NCBI RefSeq assembly: GCF_002893625.1
Contig: NZ_PKMZ01000007.1
Coordinates: 62,001 to 126,000 of the forward strand
Direction of reading: 5' to 3'
Length of the DNA stretch: 64,000 nt
Source: Mangrovicella endophytica
GTDB taxonomy: Bacteria; Pseudomonadota; Alphaproteobacteria; Rhizobiales; Rhizobiaceae
Numbering within the stretch: position 1 is the first letter of the stretch; every line of letters begins with the position of its first letter. A program made the position numbers and the translations under genes. A model generated the notes under the pieces. That model worked only from the letters and a program-made list of their open reading frames with translations. It did not search any database and was not told the origin of the DNA. Below, one piece after another: positions 16,645-25,839 of this stretch.

Positions 16645-18192
16645 TCACTTCGTCATGATCGTGTGGCTCTGCTCGCGCAGATATTGGGGCAGGAACCAGG
16701 GGCCGAGGCCGCCCTTGCCGCTGACGCCGGTGCCCTTCCAGCCGCAGAAGGGCTGGGCGCCCGGCCAGGCGCCGGTGGTCGCGCCACTGGCCCGGTTGGC
16801 GTAGAGAACGCCCGCCTGCGCATGGTCGAGGAAGTACTGCAGTTCCGCTTGGTCTTGCGTGAAGATGCCGGCGGACAGGCCGTAGGGAACGTCGTTGCCT
16901 TCGGCGATGGCCGCCTCCAGACCATCGACGCCGCGGACCACCACGAAGGGCATGAACAGCTCCTCGCGCGTCAGCCGTCCCGGCGCATCGAGCTCCACCA
17001 CCGTCGGCAGGACGTAGTTGTTGTCGAAGCCCTGCCCGAGCGTGTCGCCTCCGGTCAGCACCTTGCCGTCGCGCCTGGCGTCGGAGACGGCGGCCTCGTA
17101 GCGCGCAACGGTCGCCTGGCCGTAGACGGGTCCCATGAAGGTTTCGGCCTTGCGCGGATCCCCCACAACGAGGCTGGACGAGAAGGCCAGCAGCTTCTCG
17201 ACGAAGGCGTCCTTGACCGCGTTGTCGACATAGACGACGGAGCAGGCGGAGCACTTCTGCCCCTGGAGCCCGAAGGCGGAGCGGCCGACGCCCTGCGCCG
17301 CGCGATCGAGATCAGCGTTGCGCGTGACATAGGCAGGATTCTTGCCGCCCATCTCGGCAATCACCGGCTTCATGTGCGGCAGCGTCGCCATGTGGCGGAA
17401 GATGCTCATCCCGGTCTTGTGCGAGCCGGTGAAGGCGACGCCATCGACGCCCTCGTGCCGGGTAAGGCGCTCTCCAACGTCGCCGCCGCCGAGAACGATG
17501 TTGAAGACGCCGGCGGGCAGCCCTGCCTCCTCAAGCGTCTCGGCGATGAGCAGGCCGGTCAGTGCGCAGGCGGGCGAGGGCTTGTAGACCACCGCATTGC
17601 CGGTCAGGAGCGCGCCCGACACCATGCCGATCGACAGGGCGAGCGGGAAATTGAAGGGTGCGATCACGGCGAAGACGCCGTAGGGCTTCATGACGCTGCG
17701 GGCCGTCTCGTTGGCCACCAGCTCGTTCATCGGCCGCGTGTAGCCGTTGTTGGCCTTCAGCTCGGAGGCATAATATTCGACCATGTCGAGGCATTCCTCC
17801 GCCTCGCCGATCGCCTCCATGCGTGACTTGCCGATCTCGTAAAGCGCAGCGAGTCCGAGCTCGTACTTGCGCTCTGCAAGCACCTCCCTCCAGCGCTGGG
17901 CAAAGGCGAGCCGTTCCTCCAGCGAGGACACGTTCCACGTCTTCGCCCCCCGACGTGCCGCAGCAACGGCCTCGTCCACATCGGCGGGTGTCGAGACGGG
18001 GAACTGCCCCAGCGACAGCCCAGCCGCAATCGGGCTCTCGATGCTCTCCGCCTGGCCGGTCGCGAATGGGCTCGACCAGCTCTGGCCAAGAATGTCCGCC
18101 TCGAAGCGCGGCAGCCGTTCGTCCAGATGGGCGTGGACGGGAGAGAAGTCGACACCGATGTTCGAGTAGGTAACGCGGGGGAGCTGAGACAT
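16645..18192 (-). CDS. Aldehyde dehydrogenase, P5C-dehydrogenase-like
   Basis: 515 aa NAD(P)-dependent aldehyde dehydrogenase. Asn181 (IAPFNFPLAL), general base Glu280 (EMGGKNPAYV) and catalytic Cys314 are present. The motif around the cysteine, FGLQGQKCSACSVV, and the C-terminal GAWPGAQPFCGWKGTGVSGKGGLGPWFLPQYLREQS resemble delta-1-pyrroline-5-carboxylate dehydrogenases more than generic aldehyde dehydrogenases. It would oxidise a semialdehyde produced by the aminotransferase or oxidoreductase. First gene of the leftward operon; its upstream region holds palindromes facing the IclR gene at 18502. Confidence 0.87.
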   Translation of the reverse strand: MSQLPRVTYSNIGVDFSPVHAHLDERLPRFEADILGQSWSSPFATGQAESIESPIAAGLSLGQFPVSTPADVDEAVAAARRGAKTWNVSSLEERLAFAQRWREVLAERKYELGLAALYEIGKSRMEAIGEAEECLDMVEYYASELKANNGYTRPMNELVANETARSVMKPYGVFAVIAPFNFPLALSIGMVSGALLTGNAVVYKPSPACALTGLLIAETLEEAGLPAGVFNIVLGGGDVGERLTRHEGVDGVAFTGSHKTGMSIFRHMATLPHMKPVIAEMGGKNPAYVTRNADLDRAAQGVGRSAFGLQGQKCSACSVVYVDNAVKDAFVEKLLAFSSSLVVGDPRKAETFMGPVYGQATVARYEAAVSDARRDGKVLTGGDTLGQGFDNNYVLPTVVELDAPGRLTREELFMPFVVVRGVDGLEAAIAEGNDVPYGLSAGIFTQDQAELQYFLDHAQAGVLYANRASGATTGAWPGAQPFCGWKGTGVSGKGGLGPWFLPQYLREQSHTIMTK

Positions 18193-18204
18193 GTTGTATC
18201 CGTT

Positions 18205-18288
18205 TATCGGGACTTGGTCCGATAATCAGGATTTCGCCGCCTTCGTCAATCGGGTGTTCCGAAAATTGGTTACGTGTCCGATTTCCGG
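18205..18288. promoter_or_regulatory. Candidate IclR operators in the 309-bp divergent gap
   Basis: Two inverted repeats stand out between the aldehyde dehydrogenase and IclR genes. TATCGG (18205-18210) and CCGATA (18219-18224) are perfect arms 13 nt upstream of the dehydrogenase start. CCGAAAATTGG (18259-18269) and CCGATTTCCGG (18278-18288) match as an inverted repeat at 9 of 11 positions. The rest of the gap (18193-18501) shows no gene. Confidence 0.4.
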
Positions 18289-18501
18289 TATTAATCTCCT
18301 TGCTTCGTCGGTAAGGGCTGTGCATGGGATGGAGATGCTCTGACCATTTCCGTCGCCGAAGGCTGCTCGACGATCAGCGAGCGAGTGTGAAAGAGATCAT
18401 GTGTCAGCCATCGGAATGTCTCTGCGCGGCGCGCATAACGCGCCGGCAGACAGGTCTGGCGGTGCGAGGCGGACGGCGACGCGTTTCAGACGAGCCAGCG
18501 G

Positions 18502-19335
18502 GTGAATGACGTGACTTCGAAGGACAGCCCGCTCGAGCGGTATATTTCGATTCTCGAGACCATCGCTCCCTTCTCGGACGGACTGACGGCCGCCGAGCTG
18601 GAAGCGGCGTTGAACCTGCCGCGCACGAGCATCAACCGACTGCTTCACGTTTTGCTGGACAGCGGCATGGTCAATGCCGACAGCGTGCGCAACCGCACGT
18701 TTCGTCTTGGCAACCGGCTGCTGCGGATCCTGCAGATGTCGCCTGACAGCGAGTGGCTGGCGACGCTGGCGCAGCGGCCGCTCCAGGATCTCGCCGAAGA
18801 GACCGGCCAATCGGCCTTCATCTCCAAATTCGACGGGACGGAGGTCCGCTCCGTCACCTGCGTTGCACCCGACACGCCTGTGCGCACCTATGTGATGCCC
18901 GGCATGGCGATGCCGATTAACGCCACGGCATCGGCCAAGGCGATCCTGGCGTTCCACCCGGACAGCGAGGTCGACAAGCTCCTGATCAGCGAGCTGCAGA
19001 GCTTCACGGACAAGACGAAGACGCAGGTCGTCGATCTGAAACGGGAACTCGCGAGCGTGCGCGAGCGCGGTTATGCCACCGATCTGGCGGAGCATGTGGC
19101 CGGACTCGGCTCGATCGCATTTCCCGTACGTACGGCCCGTGGCGCGGTTGCCTTTGCGGTCGGTCTAACGGGGCCCTATGGTCAGATCATCGACCACAAC
19201 TTCGACGCGCATTGCCAAGCGCTCCGATCAGCGGCCAGGCAGTTGGGCAAGCTGGTCGATCTGCGCACGCCGAGCGAGGAGAGGCCTCTCAGCCCCGATC
19301 AGGACGAACCCGGGTCGGCTGCGTCGAAGCTGTAG
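18502..19335 (+). CDS. IclR-family regulator
   Basis: 277 aa. Winged helix at about residues 10-70 (RYISILETIAPFSDGLTAAELEAALNLPRTSINRLLHVLLDSGMV) and an IclR ligand-binding domain from about 85 to 260, including LAEETGQSAFISKFDGTEVRSV and INATASAKAILAF. Divergent from the seven-gene amino-compound operon, which it most likely controls; the operators proposed at 18205-18288 lie between them. Effector unknown. Its 3' end is 13 bp from the convergent AraC gene. Confidence 0.87.
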   Translation: MNDVTSKDSPLERYISILETIAPFSDGLTAAELEAALNLPRTSINRLLHVLLDSGMVNADSVRNRTFRLGNRLLRILQMSPDSEWLATLAQRPLQDLAEETGQSAFISKFDGTEVRSVTCVAPDTPVRTYVMPGMAMPINATASAKAILAFHPDSEVDKLLISELQSFTDKTKTQVVDLKRELASVRERGYATDLAEHVAGLGSIAFPVRTARGAVAFAVGLTGPYGQIIDHNFDAHCQALRSAARQLGKLVDLRTPSEERPLSPDQDEPGSAASKL

Positions 19336-19348
19336 CTGGGAGGCGATG

Positions 19349-20404
19349 TTACCGGGCAGAAGTCTGGTTGCTGGCCTGAGTTCCCGCCAGCGATGCCGGC
19401 GCTGCCGAGGCGCTGTTTCGATATTCGCTCGGGCCCATGCCGTTCCAGCGCTTGAACGAGCTCCTGAAATTGGCGGCATCGGAAAAGCCCAAGAGACTGG
19501 CGATGTCCTCGACCGTGAAGGTCCTTGCTTCGAGATATTTGCGTGCCAGCGTGTTGCGCACCTCGTCGAGGATTGCCGAATAGGTGCGCTGCTCGGCTCT
19601 GAGTTTGCGGCGCAGGGTCCGGCTGGTCATCGACAGCTTGGCGGCGACCTCGTCCATCGACGGAAACGGCACTGGCGTTTCCATGACAACCCGGAAGACG
19701 CGGCCGGAGATCCCTTCGAGCGTGCGCAGATCCTCCAGCATCCGCGCGCAGCTTTCGCGCAGCGTGATGTGGCTGATCGGGTTCATCATCGGCGGCCGCT
19801 CGTCGATGATCGACATGTCGTAGACGAGCCTTGTCGCGGGCATCGAGAACTCGACCGGACATTCGAAGAGCTGCTCCAGAAGCTCGGAGCGGCCTGCGGC
19901 TCGGACCGCCACTTCCACCTTGATCGGCTTACGATCCGAGCGGGTGATGTCGCGAACATGCGTGACGTGCTGCGCAAGTTGCTGGAAGAGCAGGAACCGG
20001 TGGACCCGCGGCTCGTACCGGACCAGGTGCTCGTCGGGGAATTTCCAGACGAACTTGTCGTCCTCGAGGTCGAAGGCGATCTCGAACAATGGGGTGGCGA
20101 GGCGGTGATAGCGTACGGCGAACTCGAAGCTCGCGCGAACGGACGGACCGCAAAGCAGTGCGAAGCCATACAGGCCATAGGCCGAAAGATGTAAGGATTG
20201 GCCGACCTGCAGGGGTAGCGCCGGATCATCGCACAGGCGGACGACGTTTTCGCAGGCGGTCAGATAATGCTCGATCGATGTGGCGGCGCTCTCTTGCTCC
20301 AGGCTTCCTTCCGAGAAGGGCAGCCGATGCAGCACCTGCGCCGGCGTCAGGCCAAAACCCTTGGCGCAGTTCAGCAACGCATAGAGTTTGTAGGGGGCGT
20401 ACAT
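19349..20404 (-). CDS. AraC-family regulator (OruR/Arabinose_bd type)
   Basis: 351 aa. The N-terminal two thirds match the AraC-binding domain seen in OruR/ArgR-like activators (YGLYGFALLCGPSVRASFEFAVRYHRLATPLFEIAFD, typical segment near residues 75-110). The C-terminal 100 residues hold two helix-turn-helix motifs, ending FTVEDIASLLGFSDAANFRSSFKRWNGMGPSEYR. It is divergent from the ABC-importer/BKACE operon across 147 bp and probably activates it on sensing the transported compound. Confidence 0.88.
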   Translation of the reverse strand: MYAPYKLYALLNCAKGFGLTPAQVLHRLPFSEGSLEQESAATSIEHYLTACENVVRLCDDPALPLQVGQSLHLSAYGLYGFALLCGPSVRASFEFAVRYHRLATPLFEIAFDLEDDKFVWKFPDEHLVRYEPRVHRFLLFQQLAQHVTHVRDITRSDRKPIKVEVAVRAAGRSELLEQLFECPVEFSMPATRLVYDMSIIDERPPMMNPISHITLRESCARMLEDLRTLEGISGRVFRVVMETPVPFPSMDEVAAKLSMTSRTLRRKLRAEQRTYSAILDEVRNTLARKYLEARTFTVEDIASLLGFSDAANFRSSFKRWNGMGPSEYRNSASAAPASLAGTQASNQTSAR

Positions 20405-20445
20405 GACGTGCTCCCGATCTAACGGGCGATCCGGTCGCGCCGCAA

Positions 20446-20475
20446 TGTCCTCTAATAACTCCCCCTTTGTCCTCT
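20446..20475. promoter_or_regulatory. Candidate AraC-type direct repeats
   Basis: TGTCCTCT occurs at 20446-20453 and again at 20468-20475, offset by 22 bp. Tandem half-sites two helical turns apart are the usual layout for AraC-family activators. They lie 77-106 bp upstream of the binding-protein gene and between the divergent pair. Confidence 0.45.
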
Positions 20476-20551
20476 TGGAACCTTCTCATGACCTCCAGGC
20501 CTAGCATGCTGGCGGAGACGTGTGGAGGCGTCTTTCGGGAGGAGAGAAACG

Positions 20552-21658
20552 ATGGGAGCGGGATCAATCCGCAGTCTCGTGGCGGGCGCAGCATTGCTGG
20601 CGCCGCTCGGCGTCGGTGCCGCATCGGCGGCCGACGGGGAACCCTACAAGATATTCCTGAGCATGAGCTATGTCGGCAACGACTGGCAGGCCGAGGCCCA
20701 GAATATGGTCTCTGCGATGGCGCGCGCGCATCCGGACACGGTGGATCTGCAGATCCAAGTCGCCGGACCCGTCGCCCAGAAGCAGATCCAGCAGATCAAC
20801 GCCATGGTCCAGGCCGGCGCCAAGGCGATCATCGTCTATCCGATCTCGCCGACCGCGCTGAACCCGGCGATCAAGAACGCTTGCAACAAGGGCGTCGTTG
20901 TCTTCGCCTATGACAGCTCCGTCACCGAGCCCTGCGCCTACAACGTCGTCACCGACCAGGTGGCGCTCGCCACGCAGAGCGCCGAGTGGGTGGCCGAGCA
21001 GATGGGCCACAAGGGCAATCTGATCTTCATGACCGGCGTTCCCGGAACGTCGGTCGACACCGACCGCAACGCGGCCGCGCGCAAGGTCTTTGCCCGCTAT
21101 CCCGACATCAAGATCGTCGCTGAGCCGAATGGCATGTGGTCGCAGGCGGTGGCCCGAAAGGCGCTGACGGAGGTTCTCGCGACGACCAACTGGGACTCGA
21201 TCGACGGCGTGTGGGGGGCCACGGCCTGCGTGCAGTCCTGGTCGCTTCAGGTCGAGGCCGGCGACAAGGATCTCGTGCCCTGCGGCGCCGAGGGCACCAA
21301 CGGCATGCGTGTCATGATGCTGCCGGAGGGATCGATCGAGGGCGCTTCGGGCACCTATGCGCCGATGGGTGCGCCTGGCATCTCGCTTGAAAGCCATCCG
21401 GGCGCGGGAGCCGTGGCCCTCAAGCTGGCGCTCGACGTCCTGGCCGGGAAGACGGTCGCGAAGACGACCCTCATGCCGCTCGAGGCCGTCACATCGAGCA
21501 CGGCGAAATTGTGCAAGGAGGGCACGTTCGACGAGCTGAAAGCCGGCTGCAATACGTTCGATCCGGCCTTGGTGCCGTCCGGCTGGTTTGCCAACATCGC
21601 CAATCCCGACACGCCGGAAATCGGCTTCCAGGCCGCCCTCGTGGGTCAGCCCGAGTAA
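20552..21658 (+). CDS. Ribose-type ABC transporter, substrate-binding protein
   Basis: 368 aa, Peripla_BP_4 (RbsB-like) family. Signal peptide about residues 1-29, ending GVGAASAA. The mature N-terminus (YKIFLSMSYVGNDWQAEAQNMVSAMARAHPDTVDLQIQVAG) and KQIQQINAMVQAGAKAIIVYPISPTALNPAIKNACNKGVVVFAYDS show the type I binding-protein fold. The gene context (3-hydroxyacid dehydrogenase and BKACE) suggests the ligand may not be a sugar. SD GGAGGAG (20538-20544) precedes the ATG; an in-frame ATG at 20522 lies before that SD and is rejected. Confidence 0.9.
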   Translation: MGAGSIRSLVAGAALLAPLGVGAASAADGEPYKIFLSMSYVGNDWQAEAQNMVSAMARAHPDTVDLQIQVAGPVAQKQIQQINAMVQAGAKAIIVYPISPTALNPAIKNACNKGVVVFAYDSSVTEPCAYNVVTDQVALATQSAEWVAEQMGHKGNLIFMTGVPGTSVDTDRNAAARKVFARYPDIKIVAEPNGMWSQAVARKALTEVLATTNWDSIDGVWGATACVQSWSLQVEAGDKDLVPCGAEGTNGMRVMMLPEGSIEGASGTYAPMGAPGISLESHPGAGAVALKLALDVLAGKTVAKTTLMPLEAVTSSTAKLCKEGTFDELKAGCNTFDPALVPSGWFANIANPDTPEIGFQAALVGQPE

Positions 21659-21728
21659 TCCGAGGAGCGCCAGCGGGCGGCCGGCCTGCATGGCCAGCCG
21701 CTCGATCCTTCATCTGCGCGAGTCAAGC

Positions 21729-23258
21729 ATGTCGGATGCCCTTCGCCTCACGGGCGTGTCCAAATCCTACGGACCCACGGTCGCCTTGTCGGACACGTCG
21801 CTGTGCATTGCCGAGGGCTCGGTCCAGGCGCTTCTCGGCGAGAACGGCGCCGGCAAGTCGACGCTGGTCAAGATCCTCAGCGGTCTGGTGAAGCCGGACC
21901 GCGGTTCGATCACGCTGTTCGGACGAAGTGTCGAACTCGCCGGACGGGCGGCTTCGAGCGCCGCCGGCATCGAGACGGCTTTTCAGGAAGTTCCGCTGGT
22001 CCCCGACCTCAGCGTCACCGACAATCTGCTGATGCCCGACCTGCCGCTCCGGCTGGGCATGTTCGTGAACCGGAGAGCCGCGGCCGAGCGCGTTCGGGCG
22101 TTGCAGGCCGATCTCGAGATCGCCGATATCGATCCGCGTGCCCTGATCAGCGAACTCAACCTGTCGCAACGGCAAAAGGTCGAGATTGCAAGGGCCATCG
22201 CGCGGCGCCCGCGCCTTCTCATTCTGGATGAACCGACGGCAGCCCTGTCGCGCGCCGACGTCGACTGGCTGGCGCGCCGCATCGCCACCCTGAGGGCCGA
22301 GGGGACGACGATCATCCTGGTGACCCATCGCATGAGCGAGGTGCACGATCTGTGCTCGGCGATGTCCATCCTGCGCAATGGCACCCATGTCGGGAGCTTC
22401 CGGGTGGGAGAGATCTCCGACGAGGAGGTCTTCCGCCACATCATGGGGCGCTCCGTCGAAGTCAGTTTCCCGCCGCGGCCTGCGCCGAAGGCCGATCCCA
22501 GCGCGACGCCTCTCCTCGAAGCGGTGAGCATTTCCGCCGGGCGCAAGATGCGCGGCCTCTCCATGACGCTGAACGGAGGCGAGATCGTCGGTGTCGCCAG
22601 CCTTCAGGGAATGGGGCAGCTCGATCTCTTCAACGCACTCTTCGCAGCCGAACGGCTGCGCGCCGGCAAGATCCTGGTCGATGGCAAAGAAGCGCATCTG
22701 GGCGCGCCGGCCGACGCGATCGCCGCCGGCATTGCGCTCGTCCCGGAGGACCGCAAAATCCAGGGGCTGGCGCTCAACCGCTCGGGCACCGAAAATGCGA
22801 CGCTGCCGATCGTCAGCGATTTTGCCGCATTCGGGATGCTGCGCCCCGAACGCGAACGGCGCGCGGTCGATCGTGCCTTCGCGTCCGTCAGCCTGCATCC
22901 CCGCGCCCTCTACCAGACCCCGGCGGAATTCAGCGGCGGCAACCAGCAAAAGATCGTCCTCGCCAAATGGCTGATGACGCAGTGTCGCTGTCTCCTGGTG
23001 TTCGACCCGACGCGCGGCGTCGACATCGGCACCAAGCATGAAATCTACGCGCTGCTTCGCGGCTTTGCGGAAGCGGGCGGCGGCATCCTCTTCCACTCCA
23101 CCGAGATCTCCGAGCTGATCGGGCTCTGCGACCGGATTCTGACGATCTACGAGGGCCGGATCGTGGGCAACGTCTCACATGCGGACGCGACCGAGGACGG
23201 CATCGGGGCGCTGATGATGGGCGCGTCGTCGCGTTATGACGAGGCGGTCATCGCATGA
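21729..23258 (+). CDS. Ribose-type ABC transporter, double ATP-binding protein
   Basis: 509 aa with two ABC domains, the RbsA/MglA layout. Domain 1 (about 1-240): Walker A GENGAGKSTL, signature LSQRQKVEIARAI, Walker B LLILDEPTAAL. Domain 2 (about 255-500): degenerate Walker A GVASLQGMGQLDLFNA, intact signature FSGGNQQKIVLAKWL. The degenerate second nucleotide site is normal for this family. I start at ATG 21729 (MSDALRLTGVSKSYG); an ATG at 21690 would add 13 unconserved residues. Overlaps the permease gene by 4 nt. Confidence 0.9.
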   Translation: MSDALRLTGVSKSYGPTVALSDTSLCIAEGSVQALLGENGAGKSTLVKILSGLVKPDRGSITLFGRSVELAGRAASSAAGIETAFQEVPLVPDLSVTDNLLMPDLPLRLGMFVNRRAAAERVRALQADLEIADIDPRALISELNLSQRQKVEIARAIARRPRLLILDEPTAALSRADVDWLARRIATLRAEGTTIILVTHRMSEVHDLCSAMSILRNGTHVGSFRVGEISDEEVFRHIMGRSVEVSFPPRPAPKADPSATPLLEAVSISAGRKMRGLSMTLNGGEIVGVASLQGMGQLDLFNALFAAERLRAGKILVDGKEAHLGAPADAIAAGIALVPEDRKIQGLALNRSGTENATLPIVSDFAAFGMLRPERERRAVDRAFASVSLHPRALYQTPAEFSGGNQQKIVLAKWLMTQCRCLLVFDPTRGVDIGTKHEIYALLRGFAEAGGGILFHSTEISELIGLCDRILTIYEGRIVGNVSHADATEDGIGALMMGASSRYDEAVIA

Positions 23259-25285
23259 CGGCCACGACCACCACCGCGTCACCCGATCTTGCCCGTTCCC
23301 TGGCACGCAATCAGGGCCTGCTGGTCGCCTTCACGACACTCGCGGCCGTGTTTGTCCTCCTGCAGGCCAATCTTGCCGACGGCTTCAGCTACTATGACGT
23401 CAGCAGCACCTTCGCGAGCACGGCGACCCTCGCCATTGCGGCGATCGGAGCGACGATCGTGGTCATCTCACGCGGGCTGGACCTCTCGGTCGGGTCCGTC
23501 ATCTCACTGACGAATTGCCTGATCGCCGTGAACATGGACGACAGTCCGGGCTCGATGGTCCTCTGGGCCTTGCTCGGCATCGGCGCCGGAGCCCTCGTCG
23601 GCCTCTTCAACGGCATCTTCGTCGCGCTTTTGCGGCTGCCTTCGATCATCGTCACCCTGGCGAGCATGTTCATCGTCGAGGGAATCACCCTGATGATCCT
23701 CGATCAGCCTGGCGGAATGGTGCCAGCAGGCTTTTCCAGCTTCTTCCTGTCCGATGCGATCGCGAATGTGCTCCCGATGCCGGCCGTGCTCGTCGCTGTG
23801 GTTCTCTTCGGCTGGTTCGCGTTGAAGGCGACGCCGTTCGGCACCAGCCTCTATGCGATCGGCAGCAGCGAGGAAGCGGCGCTTGCCAGGGGTGTGCGCG
23901 TCGATACGACCCGGCTCGGCGCCTATGTGATCGCAGGGGCCCTCTACGGCGTGGCGGGCATGTTCCTGACCGCGCAGACGGGATCGGGTGACCCGACCGT
24001 CGGCCCGCCGATGCTGCTGCCGGTCTTTGTCGCGGTGGTGCTGGGCGGAACGCCGTTTACCGGCGGGCGCGGCGGCTGCCTCGGCGCGGTGTTCGGCGCG
24101 CTGACGCTCATGCTCATCGTGAACCTTTTGCTGGTCTTCAACGTCCCGACCTTCTACGCGACCGTGGTTGAAGGCTGCCTCCTGATCCTCGCCGTCCTCG
24201 CCGGTTCGCGCCAGCGGATCACCGAGGCCGCGGCGGGGTTTCGTCTCCGGCTCAGGCGCCGGGCCCATTCCGCCGGACCTCGTCTTCGCCGCCAGTATGC
24301 CGATCTGCCCCTGCCGCGTGCCGACGACACCTTGCCGGCGAGCGCAGTCCGGCGCTGGATGAAGCGCAATCGGGCGACCTTGCGCAGCAGCCTGCCGGCC
24401 TATGTCAGCCTTCTGGTGGTGCTGGTCGCGACGCTGACGCTCTTCGAAGGCCGGCTGTCGGGTGCAAGCTACTTCAATTCGCTGTTCGTGCTGACGGCCT
24501 TCCTCGCTGTTCTGGCGCTTGGCCAGGGCAGCGTTGTCATCGGCGGCGGGCTCGACCTTTCCGTTCCCGCGATGATCACCTTTGCAGGCGTCATGCTGGG
24601 CGAATGGACGATCGGCGGTCTGGGCGGGTTCGCGCCGATCGCGGTGGTGGTCGTGGCCGCCGCGATCGGCGCCCTCAGCGGGTTCGGCATCGGCGTGATC
24701 GGCATGCATCCGCTCATCATGACGCTCGCCGTCAACGGCATTCTCGAAGGCGTGACGCTGGTCGCGACGGGCGGCACGCCGCGCGGCGCGGCTCCCGGCT
24801 GGATCAGCTGGCTGATGACCGGAAAGATCGCGGGCCTTACGCCCGTGATCGCGATCCTGCTGATCTTCGTCCTGGCGGCCAGTCTGCTGCTGGCCCGAAC
24901 GTCCTTTGCGCGAAGGCTCTATGCCGTCGGCAGCAATCCGGTGATGGCCTATTTCTCCGGCGTCTCCGTCGCCCGGACCCAGATCGCGGCCTATGCGCTC
25001 AGCGCTGCCTGCGCGGCGCTCGTCGGCATCATGCTGACCGGGTTCAGCGGGCAGGCCTTCATCGACATGGGAACGCCGTATCTACTGCCCTCCATCGCTG
25101 TCGTCGTTATCGGCGGGACGGCCATGACCGGCGGGCGCGGCACTTTTCTCGGCATGTTCGGCGGCGCGCTGCTCATGACGGCGCTGTCGATGGCGCTGCA
25201 GGGCGTGCTGGTTCCGATCGCGGTGCGCAACGTGATCTTCGGCGCCGTCATCCTCGGCGCCGTCATCGGACTGCGCGAGACGTGA
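23255..25285 (+). CDS. Ribose-type ABC transporter, fused tandem permease
   Basis: 676 aa made of two complete BPD_transp_2 (RbsC-like) permeases in one chain: about residues 15-315 and 375-676, joined by a basic, hydrophilic cytoplasmic linker (about 315-375, RLRLRRRAHSAGPRLRR). Both halves repeat the family landmarks: GLDLSVGSVISLTN and GLDLSVPAMITFAG; AVVLGGTPFTGGRGGCLG and AVVVIGGTAMTGGRGTFLG. RbsC-type importers normally use a permease of about 320 aa that pairs as a dimer, or two separate genes. The frame is uninterrupted, so the fusion is real in this sequence. Confidence 0.9.
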   Translation: MTATTTTASPDLARSLARNQGLLVAFTTLAAVFVLLQANLADGFSYYDVSSTFASTATLAIAAIGATIVVISRGLDLSVGSVISLTNCLIAVNMDDSPGSMVLWALLGIGAGALVGLFNGIFVALLRLPSIIVTLASMFIVEGITLMILDQPGGMVPAGFSSFFLSDAIANVLPMPAVLVAVVLFGWFALKATPFGTSLYAIGSSEEAALARGVRVDTTRLGAYVIAGALYGVAGMFLTAQTGSGDPTVGPPMLLPVFVAVVLGGTPFTGGRGGCLGAVFGALTLMLIVNLLLVFNVPTFYATVVEGCLLILAVLAGSRQRITEAAAGFRLRLRRRAHSAGPRLRRQYADLPLPRADDTLPASAVRRWMKRNRATLRSSLPAYVSLLVVLVATLTLFEGRLSGASYFNSLFVLTAFLAVLALGQGSVVIGGGLDLSVPAMITFAGVMLGEWTIGGLGGFAPIAVVVVAAAIGALSGFGIGVIGMHPLIMTLAVNGILEGVTLVATGGTPRGAAPGWISWLMTGKIAGLTPVIAILLIFVLAASLLLARTSFARRLYAVGSNPVMAYFSGVSVARTQIAAYALSAACAALVGIMLTGFSGQAFIDMGTPYLLPSIAVVVIGGTAMTGGRGTFLGMFGGALLMTALSMALQGVLVPIAVRNVIFGAVILGAVIGLRET

Positions 25286-25311
25286 TTTTTCGGGAGCGAA
25301 GGGAGGCCACC

Positions 25312-25839
25312 ATGCTCAAGCAAGTCCGGCGGATCGTCACGCAGAACGACGAGAACGGCAAATCCGAGGTGATGATCGACGGCATCGCCGAGCATGTCAT
25401 CACGGTGCTGACGGAACTCTGGGTCACTGAACCCGGGCCTCACGATCACAAGTCGCCGGTCGACATGGCGCGCCGGTCCGTCGGCGTCCTGCCGCCGAAG
25501 GGCGGAACGGTCTTCCGGTTCTTCCAGATCGCGCCTGACAGCCAGAACGATCATCTCACCTGGGAGGAGCGTCAGAAGGAAGCGCGGGACTGGTTCACCG
25601 CGATGAATGGCGGCCACATCCAGCCGGACACGTCGCGCCATGAATCGATGCATGTGACGGACACGACCGATTACATCATGCTGCTGTCAGGCGAGATCAC
25701 CCTGGTTCTCGACAAGGAAGAGCGGGATCTGAAGCCGTTCGACGTCGTCATCCAGCGGGGAACGAACCACGCATGGGTCAACCGCGGAACCGAGGATGCG
25801 CTTCTGATGGCGGTGCTCGTGGATGCGAGCGGGACATGA
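25312..25839 (+). CDS. Cupin-domain protein
   Basis: 175 aa. The C-terminal half is a cupin barrel: HESMHVTDTTDYIMLLSGEITLVLDKEERDLKPFDVVIQRGTNHAWVNRG, with the two cupin motifs (H/E/D and H residues that can bind a metal). The N-terminus KQVRRIVTQNDENGKSEVMIDG is shared by a group of conserved cupins. SD GGGAGG (25301-25306) supports the ATG; the frame is open far upstream but only inside the permease gene. Its stop overlaps the next start (ATGA). Role unknown: an isomerase, a dioxygenase or a sensor of the pathway substrate are all possible. Confidence 0.85.
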   Translation: MLKQVRRIVTQNDENGKSEVMIDGIAEHVITVLTELWVTEPGPHDHKSPVDMARRSVGVLPPKGGTVFRFFQIAPDSQNDHLTWEERQKEARDWFTAMNGGHIQPDTSRHESMHVTDTTDYIMLLSGEITLVLDKEERDLKPFDVVIQRGTNHAWVNRGTEDALLMAVLVDASGT

